Source: Candidatus Scalindua sp. (GTDB lineage: Bacteria; Planctomycetota; Brocadiia; Brocadiales; Scalinduaceae). Taken from it: a stretch of 56,490 nucleotides of DNA. The notes under the pieces are model-generated. The model made no database searches. It was not told the origin of the DNA and worked only from the letters and a program-made list of their open reading frames with translations. How positions within the stretch are numbered: the first letter of the stretch is position 1; each line of letters begins with the position of its first letter. Location of the stretch: positions 1 through 56,490 of the forward strand of contig JABHIW010000176.1 in the NCBI GenBank assembly GCA_018670825.1, in the 5' to 3' direction. Of the stretch, positions 25,941 through 33,605 are shown one piece after another. Position numbers and translations under genes: made by a program.

Positions 25941-27968
25941 CTATTTCGCATCTTCCCTCTTTTGCATCTTAGCTATTTGTTGTAATCTGTCCTTGAAGTC
26001 CTTGGTCAACCTATCAGCGTCTTCTGAGGTATTTATGATGTGAGGAGTAATCAGAATCATCAACTCTGTCTTTTTATTTGCCATCTCTTTCGATCTGAAA
26101 ATTTTACCGATATAAGGAATGTCACCCAGGATAGGAAATTTTTTAGCAGAATCCTCATTACTAATATCAATTATCCCTCCCAGATAAATAGGATGTCCGC
26201 TTTTAATTACCAGAGATGTTTCTGTTTTTCTTATTGGAAAAGTAGGAGAATCAATGTCGGAAGCCGCAGATGCTATAGCGCTGCTCACTTCCTGAACAAC
26301 GTCTAACGTAACCATTTGATTTTCTCCAATGCGTGGCGTAATAGTAAGAATTGTACCGGTATCACGATACTCTATTTGGGCTGTCGTAACACCACCGCTT
26401 CCCGTTGTACTTCCGGATCTTATGGGTTCCGACTGCCCTACTTGAATACTTGCCGTCTGTTCGTCACGGACAAGAAGGTGTGGAGTAGAAAGTATTTCCG
26501 ATTCTGTCTCTGTGGCAATCACGTTAAAAATCGCATCGATATCTCTACTAAAAGTAAATGCTCTGATACCACCTGCCAAAGTACCGGTATCACCAGAAGT
26601 CACACCTCCAGGCAAAAGTGATGCGACTGCTCCTTCGGGCTCGCCATGATTACTGGGACCACTATTCCTGAAAAAAAACTCCACACCTTGTGAAAGGTTA
26701 TCTTGTAAAGTTACCTCTGCAATTATGGCTTCAATAAGTACCTGTTGAGGAGTTGCATCCAGTGTTGCTATAATAGTCTTTATACTCATATAATCAGCAG
26801 GTAACGCCTTAACTATTACAGAATTTGTACTCTTGTCGGCAATGATCTTCATAGGTTCTGCTCCTGCCTTGAGACCCTTTTCCGCCGGTGTAATCTTTTC
26901 TTTAAACATTTCTGTTAAAATCGTAACAGTAGCTTCAGCCTGTTCGTGCTGCATCTTATAAATATACATTTTCGGTTTATGCACTCCTATATGAATATCT
27001 ATATTTGAGATCCATGAATCAACAGATTCTAAAAGCTCAGGAATGGAAGTAGCGACCATTATCTTATTTGTGTCCTGGAAAGGTATAAAGGATATATCCA
27101 TTTTAGGGGCCTTTGTTCTTGCACCAAGTGTTTGTGCGACCAATTCAAGGTCCTTGGCCAGAGTCACAGGATCAGCATACTTTATCTCATAAAATTTCAA
27201 TGCCTTCCCGGCAAAAAACGGGACATCAAATGTGTCGATAACCTTTATCAGCCTGCCCATGTTCGAAATATTATCGGAAATGACTATTGCATGTGTATCA
27301 TTCGGCGCAATAACAAAACCGGCCTTAGTTAAAAGCCCTCTCAGTGTTGGAATTATGGACTGTGGAGCGACGTGCTTTAACGGCACTAACTGTGTAATTA
27401 CCTCACGACCTCCCGGCTTGAAGTTACTATCAAGTTGCACAATCCTTGCCTCACTCCTTGCCTCCTGAATTGGCAGCACCTGATAAAGATTGCCATCATT
27501 GACTATCGCAAATCCGTTTATATTTAGAGTTGCCTGTACAATATCCATTAGTTCACTATTATAAAACCTTCCTTCAGTTCTAAGCGTAATCACACCTGTG
27601 ACCCTCTTATCAATAGTGTAATTCAACCCCATTATATCTCCGAGAATAACCTTCAATACCTCTTTTATGTCTGCATTCTGAAAGTTAAAAGTTATATCTA
27701 TTTTTTTACCTTCGGGCAACTTTGTATAAATGGATTCCGTTTCTACCATTTTTTGTGGATAAATGACCTCACTGGGCGCATGTTTCTCCTCTTCCTCCTT
27801 GGATATTTTACGTGAAGGTGATATCTCCCATTCCCATTGCCGGCTCTCTGATGTTACTTCTTCTTTGACAGCAACAGCTTCCTTACTCTCCTTGTCAGGA
27901 ACTGTTTTGCAGCCAACTCCAATGGTCAGCATTGTTGAAAGTAAAATTAATAGGATATTTCTTGTCAT
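25941..27968 (-). CDS. gspD: Type II secretion secretin GspD, predicted lipoprotein
   Basis: This 675-residue protein starts with a lipoprotein signal whose lipobox IGVGC puts the lipidated cysteine at residue 20. N0 follows at about 90-160 (NFQNADIKEVLKVILG), then N1-N3 repeats (VPLKHVAPQSIIPTLRGLL, IKYADPVTLAKDLELVAQ, YKMQHEQAEATVTIL). The secretin C-domain at about 430-655 has VPILGDIPYIGKIFRS-type sequence and a terminal ITPHII. It forms the outer-membrane pore. A lipidated secretin may not need a separate pilotin, as in some self-piloting systems. It is the first gene of the minus-strand gsp operon. Confidence 0.93.
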   Translation of the reverse strand: MTRNILLILLSTMLTIGVGCKTVPDKESKEAVAVKEEVTSESRQWEWEISPSRKISKEEEEKHAPSEVIYPQKMVETESIYTKLPEGKKIDITFNFQNADIKEVLKVILGDIMGLNYTIDKRVTGVITLRTEGRFYNSELMDIVQATLNINGFAIVNDGNLYQVLPIQEARSEARIVQLDSNFKPGGREVITQLVPLKHVAPQSIIPTLRGLLTKAGFVIAPNDTHAIVISDNISNMGRLIKVIDTFDVPFFAGKALKFYEIKYADPVTLAKDLELVAQTLGARTKAPKMDISFIPFQDTNKIMVATSIPELLESVDSWISNIDIHIGVHKPKMYIYKMQHEQAEATVTILTEMFKEKITPAEKGLKAGAEPMKIIADKSTNSVIVKALPADYMSIKTIIATLDATPQQVLIEAIIAEVTLQDNLSQGVEFFFRNSGPSNHGEPEGAVASLLPGGVTSGDTGTLAGGIRAFTFSRDIDAIFNVIATETESEILSTPHLLVRDEQTASIQVGQSEPIRSGSTTGSGGVTTAQIEYRDTGTILTITPRIGENQMVTLDVVQEVSSAIASAASDIDSPTFPIRKTETSLVIKSGHPIYLGGIIDISNEDSAKKFPILGDIPYIGKIFRSKEMANKKTELMILITPHIINTSEDADRLTKDFKDRLQQIAKMQKREDAK

Positions 27969-28111
27969 AATTCAGGCAGCACAAAAAAATTTACGATATT
28001 CTATAATAATGTATAAATTCAATACGTACAGAATTCGAAAGATAAATACACATATCTTGCTTGTCATTAACACTTTATAAAAAAAATAGTATATTAATAC
28101 CATAAAAAAAG

Positions 28112-28259
28112 CAAGGAACTTATGGGGTCACACCTTGATTTGTGAATTTAGCTTTGTTAATCTCTTATTAAGTTTATCATCTTTACAAGGAACTTATGGG
28201 GTCACACCTTGATTTGTGAATTTAGCTTTGTTAATCTCTTATTAAGTTTATCATCTTTA
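28112..28259. repeat. 74-bp perfect tandem duplication at the 3' end of a RAYT gene
   Basis: Units 28112-28185 and 28186-28259 are identical by eye. The second unit contains the stop and last codons of the RAYT gene at 28202-29167 together with its terminal inverted repeat. The first unit repeats these downstream. It looks like recent slippage or a second insertion event. Confidence 0.9.
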
Positions 28260-29236
28260 GATATCTTTGATTTCATAACAGTTACTCGGCGACTTATTGA
28301 TGAATAACCAAGACCAAACAAATTACCTATTTCATGGTTACTATACCAACCAGTACTCCATAAAAGATAAATTAATAAATCGCGATTTAGTTTATCTGAT
28401 TCACTTATTCTGGAGGATTGTAAAAAAATGTCTGTATCACATTTTAAAACCTTTGCAGCTTTCATTAAAATTGTTTCAGGATTGGTATCCCTTAATACTC
28501 GACGTTTCTGAGGAATTTCAACATCAGGGTTTTCTGTTAAATATTTAGCCTTTATACGGTCAACAAACTTCTGGGAACCCAAAAAAAGGCCATGCCGGAA
28601 ATCTTCCCAGATTCTGGTCTCTTCCCTGGAATAACTCTGTACCATTTTCCTGTATGCCAAGTGCTTATCGTTTGTATCTAATAATGAATGAATTGGCTTT
28701 GTATACACCCACTCCGGCGACTTCTTGCCATAGGCATAAATTGGATAACTACTCCATGGATAGTCTACCAGCCTACTGACAATACCTGCTCGTAAAGGAT
28801 TTCTATGGATATAGCAAGAAAGATGCATAAGGTATTCATCATTTTCTATAAGAAAGCTTTTGAAGCGTCCTTGAAAAAGATGACCATTTCGTTTGTGTTT
28901 AATATTGTACTGACGTGTATAAGTGGTACCAAACCATTGCATACTTTTGGAAATATTTGGTTTGTTTGTTTTAAGCAGCAGATGATAATGGTTGTCCATG
29001 AGGACATAGGCGTAAACCTCTACCTCAAACCTGTCCGACATTTTTCCCAGAGTGTCCAGGAATGAAATACGATCGTCCTTATCACTAAAAATATCCCTTC
29101 GTTCATTGCCTCGTGATAAGATGTGATAGTAAGCTCCTTCAAATTCAATACGCCATGGCCTTGTCATAGCAGGAATGATAGCAGACTATATTTAGTTGTC
29201 AAATATATAATCACTAATCAAGGTGTGACCCCCATA
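28195..29236 (-). mobile_element. RAYT element bounded by inverted repeats
   Basis: The left end (28195-28214, TATGGGGTCACACCTTGATT) and the right end (29216-29236) are inverted copies differing by one extra G. They enclose the RAYT gene. A further copy of the left end lies at 28121-28140 through the 74-bp duplication. Just outside the right end, a CCCCCATATCCCT motif occurs twice. Confidence 0.7.
28202..29167 (-). CDS. REP-associated tyrosine transposase (RAYT)
   Basis: This 321-residue protein of the Y1/IS200-like single-strand transposase superfamily starts MTRPWRIEFEGAYYHILSRG, the usual RAYT opening. The HUH metal-binding motif is H60-Y61-H62 (DNHYHLLL). The nucleophile is Y83 or Y87 in TTYTRQYN, followed by GHLFQGRFK. 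The C-terminal part (about 240-320) carries a helix-turn-helix (IGNLFGLGYSSISRR) that probably binds the element ends. All key residues are present, so it may be active. The flanking inverted repeats support an autonomous unit. Confidence 0.88.
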   Translation of the reverse strand: MTRPWRIEFEGAYYHILSRGNERRDIFSDKDDRISFLDTLGKMSDRFEVEVYAYVLMDNHYHLLLKTNKPNISKSMQWFGTTYTRQYNIKHKRNGHLFQGRFKSFLIENDEYLMHLSCYIHRNPLRAGIVSRLVDYPWSSYPIYAYGKKSPEWVYTKPIHSLLDTNDKHLAYRKMVQSYSREETRIWEDFRHGLFLGSQKFVDRIKAKYLTENPDVEIPQKRRVLRDTNPETILMKAAKVLKCDTDIFLQSSRISESDKLNRDLLIYLLWSTGWYSNHEIGNLFGLGYSSISRRVTVMKSKISKDDKLNKRLTKLNSQIKV

Positions 29237-29277
29237 TCCCTCATCATGACCCCCATATCCCTTCCTTCTATTTGTGA

Positions 29278-29907
29278 TCACTCTATTGTTGCACTAAAAT
29301 ATGATCCGGATTTTGCTGAAAATCCATGTTCCAGAGTTACGATTTTACCTGCTTTGAATGTTACGTCTGCACCGCTCTCAATTATATAGTCCGATCGTGC
29401 GGTTATTGAATTCTCCGCCAGATAATCTCTTACTTCTCCAGTGAAAATAGTTTCATTGTCCAGGACCAAATGAGTTGGTATATTGGGATTTGTGCCCGCA
29501 AAATATTCTTCAGAATTAGATGCTCCATCATTATCAGGGTCATCGTCCGCGTCGTTAGACAGTGGATCCAGCCCATTATCAAATTCCCAGCCATCCCACA
29601 TCCCATCGGAATCTGTATCGCTATTAGTGGGATTAGTGCCGTTTATAAACTCGGCTACATTATTAAGCCCATCATCGTCATCATCAAGGTTACCATTTAA
29701 AATAGAGGTCCGTAATTCGATATTACCTATCTCATCATAATTATAGTAAATATATGTTCCGTCAGACTGCTCCAGTTCCACAGTTTCTAAACGATTCAGG
29801 TCGTCATAGGTGTAGGTATTCGTGGTTTGAGCTGCAAATAACGGTGTCGCAGCAAAGCAACAAAGTACAAGAGCGATGATTATAAACAGATTAATTTTTA
29901 TTTTCAT
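29278..29907 (-). CDS. Exported protein with YD repeat, calcium-binding repeats and coathanger-type C-terminus
   Basis: This 209-residue protein has a signal peptide (1-25). One or two RHS/YD motifs follow (TYDDLNRLETV, YNYDEIGNI), then thrombospondin type-3-like acidic repeats (DDDDDGLNNVAEF, DTDSDGMWDGWE, DPDNDGASNSEEYFAGTNP) that should bind calcium. The C-terminal segment (ARSDYIIESGADVTFKAG, LEHGFSAKSG) matches the N-terminus of the 668-residue protein at 45600-47606. It looks like a shortened RHS-type surface protein. A weak ribosome-binding site (AAAGG) precedes the start. Confidence 0.65.
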   Translation of the reverse strand: MKIKINLFIIIALVLCCFAATPLFAAQTTNTYTYDDLNRLETVELEQSDGTYIYYNYDEIGNIELRTSILNGNLDDDDDGLNNVAEFINGTNPTNSDTDSDGMWDGWEFDNGLDPLSNDADDDPDNDGASNSEEYFAGTNPNIPTHLVLDNETIFTGEVRDYLAENSITARSDYIIESGADVTFKAGKIVTLEHGFSAKSGSYFSATIE

Positions 29908-29988
29908 AGTAATACCTTTCTTAATTATTGTAATAGGTATGGTGTCCCCAGAAATTTCGATTTAGATAAAAGATCAATCAAAATGATT

Positions 29989-30009
29989 GGCAGGCAATGA
30001 CTGCCCTAC
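29989..30009. repeat. REP-like palindrome, left of a RAYT pseudogene
   Basis: GGCAGGCAATGACTGCCCTA and the following base form an imperfect palindrome. It is an inverted relative of the palindrome at 30547-30567, so the two bracket the broken RAYT at 30037-30514. Confidence 0.7.
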
Positions 30010-30036
30010 TCACCATAATCTGTGTCTTTGTATTGC

Positions 30037-30514
30037 TCATATCGTCTCCACCCCAATCTGGTGAATAAAGCCCTCCTTCACACACCTGTGAAACGTTGAG
30101 TGTGGCCAGTCCTTAACGCTTCTTACTAATTCATGTTTTACAGGATTAAAGTGTATGTAATTCATATGCTTATTAAAATCAACTTCATCACGGATCATGT
30201 GTTCCCAGAATCTTTTTTGCCATATAGTTGATTCACGATATTTGCGCTTTGCTTCAGTCATCCATTCGTCTTTATGTAAAAAGCCTTTGGCTCTTTTTGA
30301 AAACCCTGCCTTAATCATTCCCCAGCGTTTTGAGAAATCGCTGTCATCTTCCGGCAAAGACCATATACAATGGATGTTGCTGTTTTACATTATCTACCAC
30401 ATCATGAAGTATCTCCAAGCTTTCCGGTTTTGTTAAAATGCATCGCCGTTTGTACGTAACAACCGTAAAAAAGAAAGTTCCACCCGGAACAAATGATCTT
30501 CGAAAATTCGGCAT
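30037..30514 (-). pseudogene. RAYT pseudogene with an internal deletion and frameshift
   Basis: The intact 3' frame (30037-30357, 106 codons) encodes the C-terminal half of a RAYT: PEDDSDFSKRWGMIK, QKRFWEHMIRD, HFNPVKHELV. The matching N-terminus, MPNFRRSFVPGGTFFFTVVT, begins at 30514 in another frame. The two meet near 30355-30375, where HCIWSLPEDD is preceded by VKQQ. About 25-30 residues that normally carry the end of the palm strand and the HUH motif are missing. The gene is therefore inactive. It belongs to a different RAYT subgroup from the other two in the window and is flanked by REP palindromes. Confidence 0.8.
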
Positions 30515-30546
30515 ATTTCAATATCAACCTTCCGCACGTTTAATTT

Positions 30547-30567
30547 GTAGGGCAGGCATTGCCTGCC
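30547..30567. repeat. REP-like palindrome (GTAGGGCAGGCATTGCCTGC type)
   Basis: A palindromic GGCAGGCATTGCCTGCC core lies directly upstream of the RAYT pseudogene. It has the length and symmetry of REP sequences mobilised by RAYTs. Confidence 0.75.
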
Positions 30568-30619
30568 GATCCAAAATATAATCCACCGGAACAAATTACA
30601 TACGAAAATACAAATGAAA

Positions 30620-30640
30620 GGCAGGCAGTGCCTGCCCTAC
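30620..30640. repeat. Second REP-like palindrome in opposite orientation
   Basis: GGCAGGCAGTGCCTGCCCTA and the next base form a palindrome inverted relative to the one at 30547, so the pair resembles a BIME. A decayed third copy (GCCTACCCTAC) follows at about 30650-30661. Confidence 0.75.
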
Positions 30641-30665
30641 TTAGCTGAATGCCTACCCTACTTGA

Positions 30666-31040
30666 CTACTTAGATTGAATATGTAGGAGTATATAGCCAC
30701 CTACCGCGAAATATACAAATGTTATTACAGCCATTAATAGCCACATTTTAAAGGCAAACCTTATACGCATTTTTTGGTCACGGATAAAATCATCATCATT
30801 GTCAAGTTTATTGAACATATATGAGATTCCTTTTGATGCGTTATTAACTCCTGGGCCTAAGTCTCCCCAAGTGGTAAGATCACACCATCTGTCGTATTTG
30901 GTTTTTTTAAGATAGATGTAAAGCTTTCTTGAATTATAACAATCCAATACAAAGAAGCACATAACTCCAAATAAACAAACTCCAAAAACCCCCATATATA
31001 TAGTTACTAAAGTATCCATTTGTCTAGTTGCCACATCCAC
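30666..31040 (-). CDS. Small membrane protein overlapping an RHS tip; possible immunity partner
   Basis: This 124-residue protein has two transmembrane helices (about 9-30 and 97-118) around a soluble loop of about 65 residues containing LTTWGDLGPGVNNASKG. I do not recognise the family. Its start overlaps the end of the upstream RHS fragment by 17 bp, so translation is probably coupled. Genes placed directly after an RHS C-terminal tail often encode immunity proteins, which makes this a candidate; an unrelated membrane protein remains possible. Confidence 0.6.
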   Translation of the reverse strand: MDVATRQMDTLVTIYMGVFGVCLFGVMCFFVLDCYNSRKLYIYLKKTKYDRWCDLTTWGDLGPGVNNASKGISYMFNKLDNDDDFIRDQKMRIRFAFKMWLLMAVITFVYFAVGGYILLHIQSK

Positions 31041-31806
31041 CGTTATTGTTGGACCATTCGTTTACCGATGTATGAGTAACAAAAGCATGAAATTCTGGAG
31101 TCCCCGCGCTAATACCAGGGCTAACGGTATAAGATCGCTTACTACCTGTATCAAATGGTATATTAACCTCTCCTCCTGCAGAAACTACACCATAAACATT
31201 TGCAGACCCACCAAATGTGCCCGCACCTCCATCTAAGTCATTAATATTATCATTATTAGAATATGTAATATCCCCAGTTAGAGAGTGACCAGAACCGATA
31301 TAAGCACCTGTACCAACTACGTCATATGTACCATATTGGATTCCATTTTTTCTGCTATAACCAAAAACTATACCAGTCCCTGCCGTTCCTCCTTTTCCTC
31401 TCCCACCATTCCAACTAATCCCAAGCTGAACTGTCCAAAGCCCCTCAGGATCAATAAACATAACCGGATTATTTTGGACATATCCATAAAGATTTACATC
31501 ACCACCTGCAAACCCTATCGGATCCTCAGAGATAAAGCGGCCTGTTTCAGCATCGTAGTACCTTGCCCGCATGTAGTATAATCCGTTCTGCTCCAACATT
31601 ATACCGTACTTGCCTACAAATTTAAAGGGCTGAGATAAAGTCTCTTCTTCATTCGCCAGCCTGCCAAATGGGGTATAGGCGTATTTGTTTATAATAGTTC
31701 CGGTCTGGTTTGTGATTGCTATAGTATTGCCGATTGCATTGTAGTGATATACATTTACCTGATCCGATGGCGTTACCATGGCAAGCAGTCCGAAACCATG
31801 TAGCAT
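31024..31806 (-). CDS. 5'-truncated RHS gene: core repeat end plus variable C-terminal tail
   Basis: This 260-residue frame starts inside an RHS core (HGFGLLAMVTPSDQV) and contains the conserved motif YYMRARYYDAETGRFISEDP, then LYGYVQNNPVMFIDPEGL. The 140 or so residues after that are Gly/Ser/Asn-rich (SWNGGRGKGGTAGTGIVFG, GSGHSLTGDITYSNND) and end in NNNGGCGN, the position of the variable toxin-like tail in RHS proteins. The reading frame is cut a few bases before the end of a RAYT element. The ATG at 31806 looks accidental, and there is no signal peptide. The bulk of the RHS gene is not found on the far side of the RAYT. Confidence 0.75.
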   Translation of the reverse strand: MLHGFGLLAMVTPSDQVNVYHYNAIGNTIAITNQTGTIINKYAYTPFGRLANEEETLSQPFKFVGKYGIMLEQNGLYYMRARYYDAETGRFISEDPIGFAGGDVNLYGYVQNNPVMFIDPEGLWTVQLGISWNGGRGKGGTAGTGIVFGYSRKNGIQYGTYDVVGTGAYIGSGHSLTGDITYSNNDNINDLDGGAGTFGGSANVYGVVSAGGEVNIPFDTGSKRSYTVSPGISAGTPEFHAFVTHTSVNEWSNNNGGCGN

Positions 31807-31808
31807 TA

Positions 31809-32719
31809 GGGTCAGGTCTTTATTCTTGATATATCTCTCTTATTTAGCAACCTGCTTACTGTTGAGTAATGAATTCCAAGATGGTCAGCAACCTCTCTCT
31901 GGCTATATCCGTATTCATATACCGCTTCTGTTATCCTTCTGTCTCTTTTTAATTTTTTTCCAAATAATTCAATAAGACTCGGCCTATCGACATACCTCTG
32001 GTTCCTTGGTATTTCAATTATATCTTTGCTTTCTTTAACATATCCAATTAGCCTGTCAACAAAATCAATATCACCAAGAATACTCTGGCCTTTTAATTTC
32101 TTCCATATCGTTTTCTCTCCTATTCCGGATCGCACAAAACCCCTATATTCCTTTTCTGCATCTCTTCTTTTTTCTCCAAATTGTTCCAAGACACAATCTG
32201 TCGTAAGGCAGTTGTGTGGTTTCCCTAAACCACCAGTAGCCTTATAACTTGTCCATTTCCACTCTTTAGGTAAATTTACTGCTCTTGCTCTTACAGGGTT
32301 CAAAACAATATATCTACAAACCTCAAGAAAATGGAGCTCCTTCTGTAATAGTATAGCCTTATATCTTCCCTGAAAGACGTGACCAACCTTTTTGTTTCGC
32401 CTATTATATCTTTGTGTGTAAACACCGTTTAACTGCCTCATCCCATTTGAGAGATTACCATCTGGTGTTTCAATAAGCAGATGGTAATGATTGTCCATAA
32501 GACAATATGCGTGGCAAAGAAAATTATATTTGTCATTTACTTTATCCAATGTATCAAGAAATATCTTGCGGTCCTCATCACCCGCAAATATTGATTTCCT
32601 TGCATTTCCCCTGGATGTTACATGATATAAAGCACCATCATATTCTATTCTTAAAGGCCTTGCCATATTGTTTGTATATCATATAATTAATGATTTATCA
32701 AGAATAAAGACCTGACCCC
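31809..32719 (-). mobile_element. RAYT element with 22-bp perfect inverted ends
   Basis: The left end (31809-31830) and right end (32697-32719) are perfect inverted copies over 22 bp; the shared sequence contains GTCAGGTCTTTATTCTTGAT. The element lies exactly at the junction between a 5'-truncated RHS gene and a 3'-truncated primase gene. The right end supplies the last codons of the primase frame. Confidence 0.8.
31812..32666 (-). CDS. REP-associated tyrosine transposase (RAYT), second copy
   Basis: This 284-residue RAYT starts MARPLRIEYDGALYHVTSRG. It has the HUH motif H60-Y61-H62 (DNHYHLLI) and Y83/Y87 in GVYTQRYN, followed by GHVFQGRYK. A C-terminal helix-turn-helix (YSQREVADHLGIHYSTVSRL) resembles that of DnaA or sigma region 4 proteins. 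All catalytic residues are present. It is related to the RAYT at 28202-29167 but clearly divergent in sequence, as are its terminal repeats, so the two were probably acquired independently. Confidence 0.88.
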   Translation of the reverse strand: MARPLRIEYDGALYHVTSRGNARKSIFAGDEDRKIFLDTLDKVNDKYNFLCHAYCLMDNHYHLLIETPDGNLSNGMRQLNGVYTQRYNRRNKKVGHVFQGRYKAILLQKELHFLEVCRYIVLNPVRARAVNLPKEWKWTSYKATGGLGKPHNCLTTDCVLEQFGEKRRDAEKEYRGFVRSGIGEKTIWKKLKGQSILGDIDFVDRLIGYVKESKDIIEIPRNQRYVDRPSLIELFGKKLKRDRRITEAVYEYGYSQREVADHLGIHYSTVSRLLNKRDISRIKT

Positions 32720-33294
32720 TTTCTTTTAATGTCTCCATCTTCAGGAAGGGTTTTTAGTAATGTCCCATTGGCGTAGCCAATTTTAAAATTTGTAAATATT
32801 GTTTTGTCTGTGATCTTTCGTTTTTCTGTAAGGTATTTGAGGCCCTTGTCATCTTCGGTAAAAGTAGTATGGTAGAAGTCTACTACTCGTTTTAATAGTT
32901 TCTGATATTCGGGTTGAGAGTTACAAGTTACGGGGTTACGTGGTGAGGTCTTCGAGTTATGAGTTGTCCGCCTGGCTTTTCCATTTGTACTGGCAGGTTT
33001 CGAGTTGTTGGATAGTTTTTCGATAGCATCTTTAAATGTGACGTTGTCGTGTTTGACTACAAATCCAATCACATCACCACCGGTTGTTCCTTTGCCGTTA
33101 TTGGAACAGCCAAAGCAGTTGTATAGCTGTTTTACCGGGTCTACGGTAAAGGACGGTGTTTTCTCTTTGTGGAAGGGACACAGGCCGATGTAGTTCTTGC
33201 CTTTTTTCTTTAGCCGTATCCCTCTGGATTTTATAAGGGCTACTATGTCATTGGACTGTTTTACAGACTCGATCTGCTCTTTGTTTATTAGCAT
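32698..33294 (-). CDS. 3'-truncated CHC2 zinc-finger DNA primase
   Basis: This 198-residue frame has a DnaG-type zinc finger, C39-H42 and C60-C63 (LCPFHKEKTPSF, NCFGCSNNGKG), followed by the start of the RNA-polymerase domain (KGLKYLTEKRKITDKTIFTNFKIGYANGTLL). It ends after LPEDGDI in residues encoded by the RAYT terminal repeat. The Toprim catalytic core is absent, so primase activity is not expected. Residues about 99-130 (Asn/Thr/Ser/Arg-rich) are encoded by a GAGTTAC-type repeat. Its start overlaps the DUF5659-like gene by 47 bp. Primases of this kind occur on phages and integrative elements. Confidence 0.78.
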   Translation of the reverse strand: MLINKEQIESVKQSNDIVALIKSRGIRLKKKGKNYIGLCPFHKEKTPSFTVDPVKQLYNCFGCSNNGKGTTGGDVIGFVVKHDNVTFKDAIEKLSNNSKPASTNGKARRTTHNSKTSPRNPVTCNSQPEYQKLLKRVVDFYHTTFTEDDKGLKYLTEKRKITDKTIFTNFKIGYANGTLLKTLPEDGDIKRKGSGLYS

Positions 33295-33571
33295 GGTTTG
33301 GTCTCCTGTTTTTATTATTTCTCTCGTTATCTCTTTTTGTCCTGAAGAGTATATCTCTAAGATGGTTCAGACTTTCTCTGAGATCGAGTGGGTTGACTGT
33401 CGCTTTACCCGTCCGGTAAGCCTCGTCAAGCTCCGGGAGATTCTCGCCGGTTATACGGAAGGCCACAATTTCCCTTCCGCCTCCGGATAGATAAACTTCA
33501 GACAGCTTGCCTCCTTTGGACAGGTAAAATGCCCCACGGAAGATGTCCGTTGTTTCAAGCATGGTTTGCAT
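33248..33571 (-). CDS. DUF5659-like protein
   Basis: This 107-residue protein fits my recollection of the DUF5659 pattern: TTDIFRGAFYLSKGGKLSEV, then ITGENLPELDEAYRTGKATV and NPLDLRESLNHLRDILF. Function is unknown. The C-terminus is very basic and Asn/Arg-rich where it overlaps the primase gene by 47 bp. It lies in a small minus-strand group with the primase and the SymE-like gene, which suggests the remains of a mobile element. Confidence 0.6.
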   Translation of the reverse strand: MQTMLETTDIFRGAFYLSKGGKLSEVYLSGGGREIVAFRITGENLPELDEAYRTGKATVNPLDLRESLNHLRDILFRTKRDNERNNKNRRPNHANKQRADRVCKTVQ

Positions 33572-33605
33572 AGATGTTCACCCCCTCTCAAAAGATTGGT
33601 TGTTT

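Noticed and set aside
18069-27968. Type IV pilus instead of type II secretion
   Set aside because: The full GspI-J-K set, GspC with its RNLF motif and GspG with its DPWG box point to type II secretion. No PilT, PilC/PilY or pilin subunit gene is seen.
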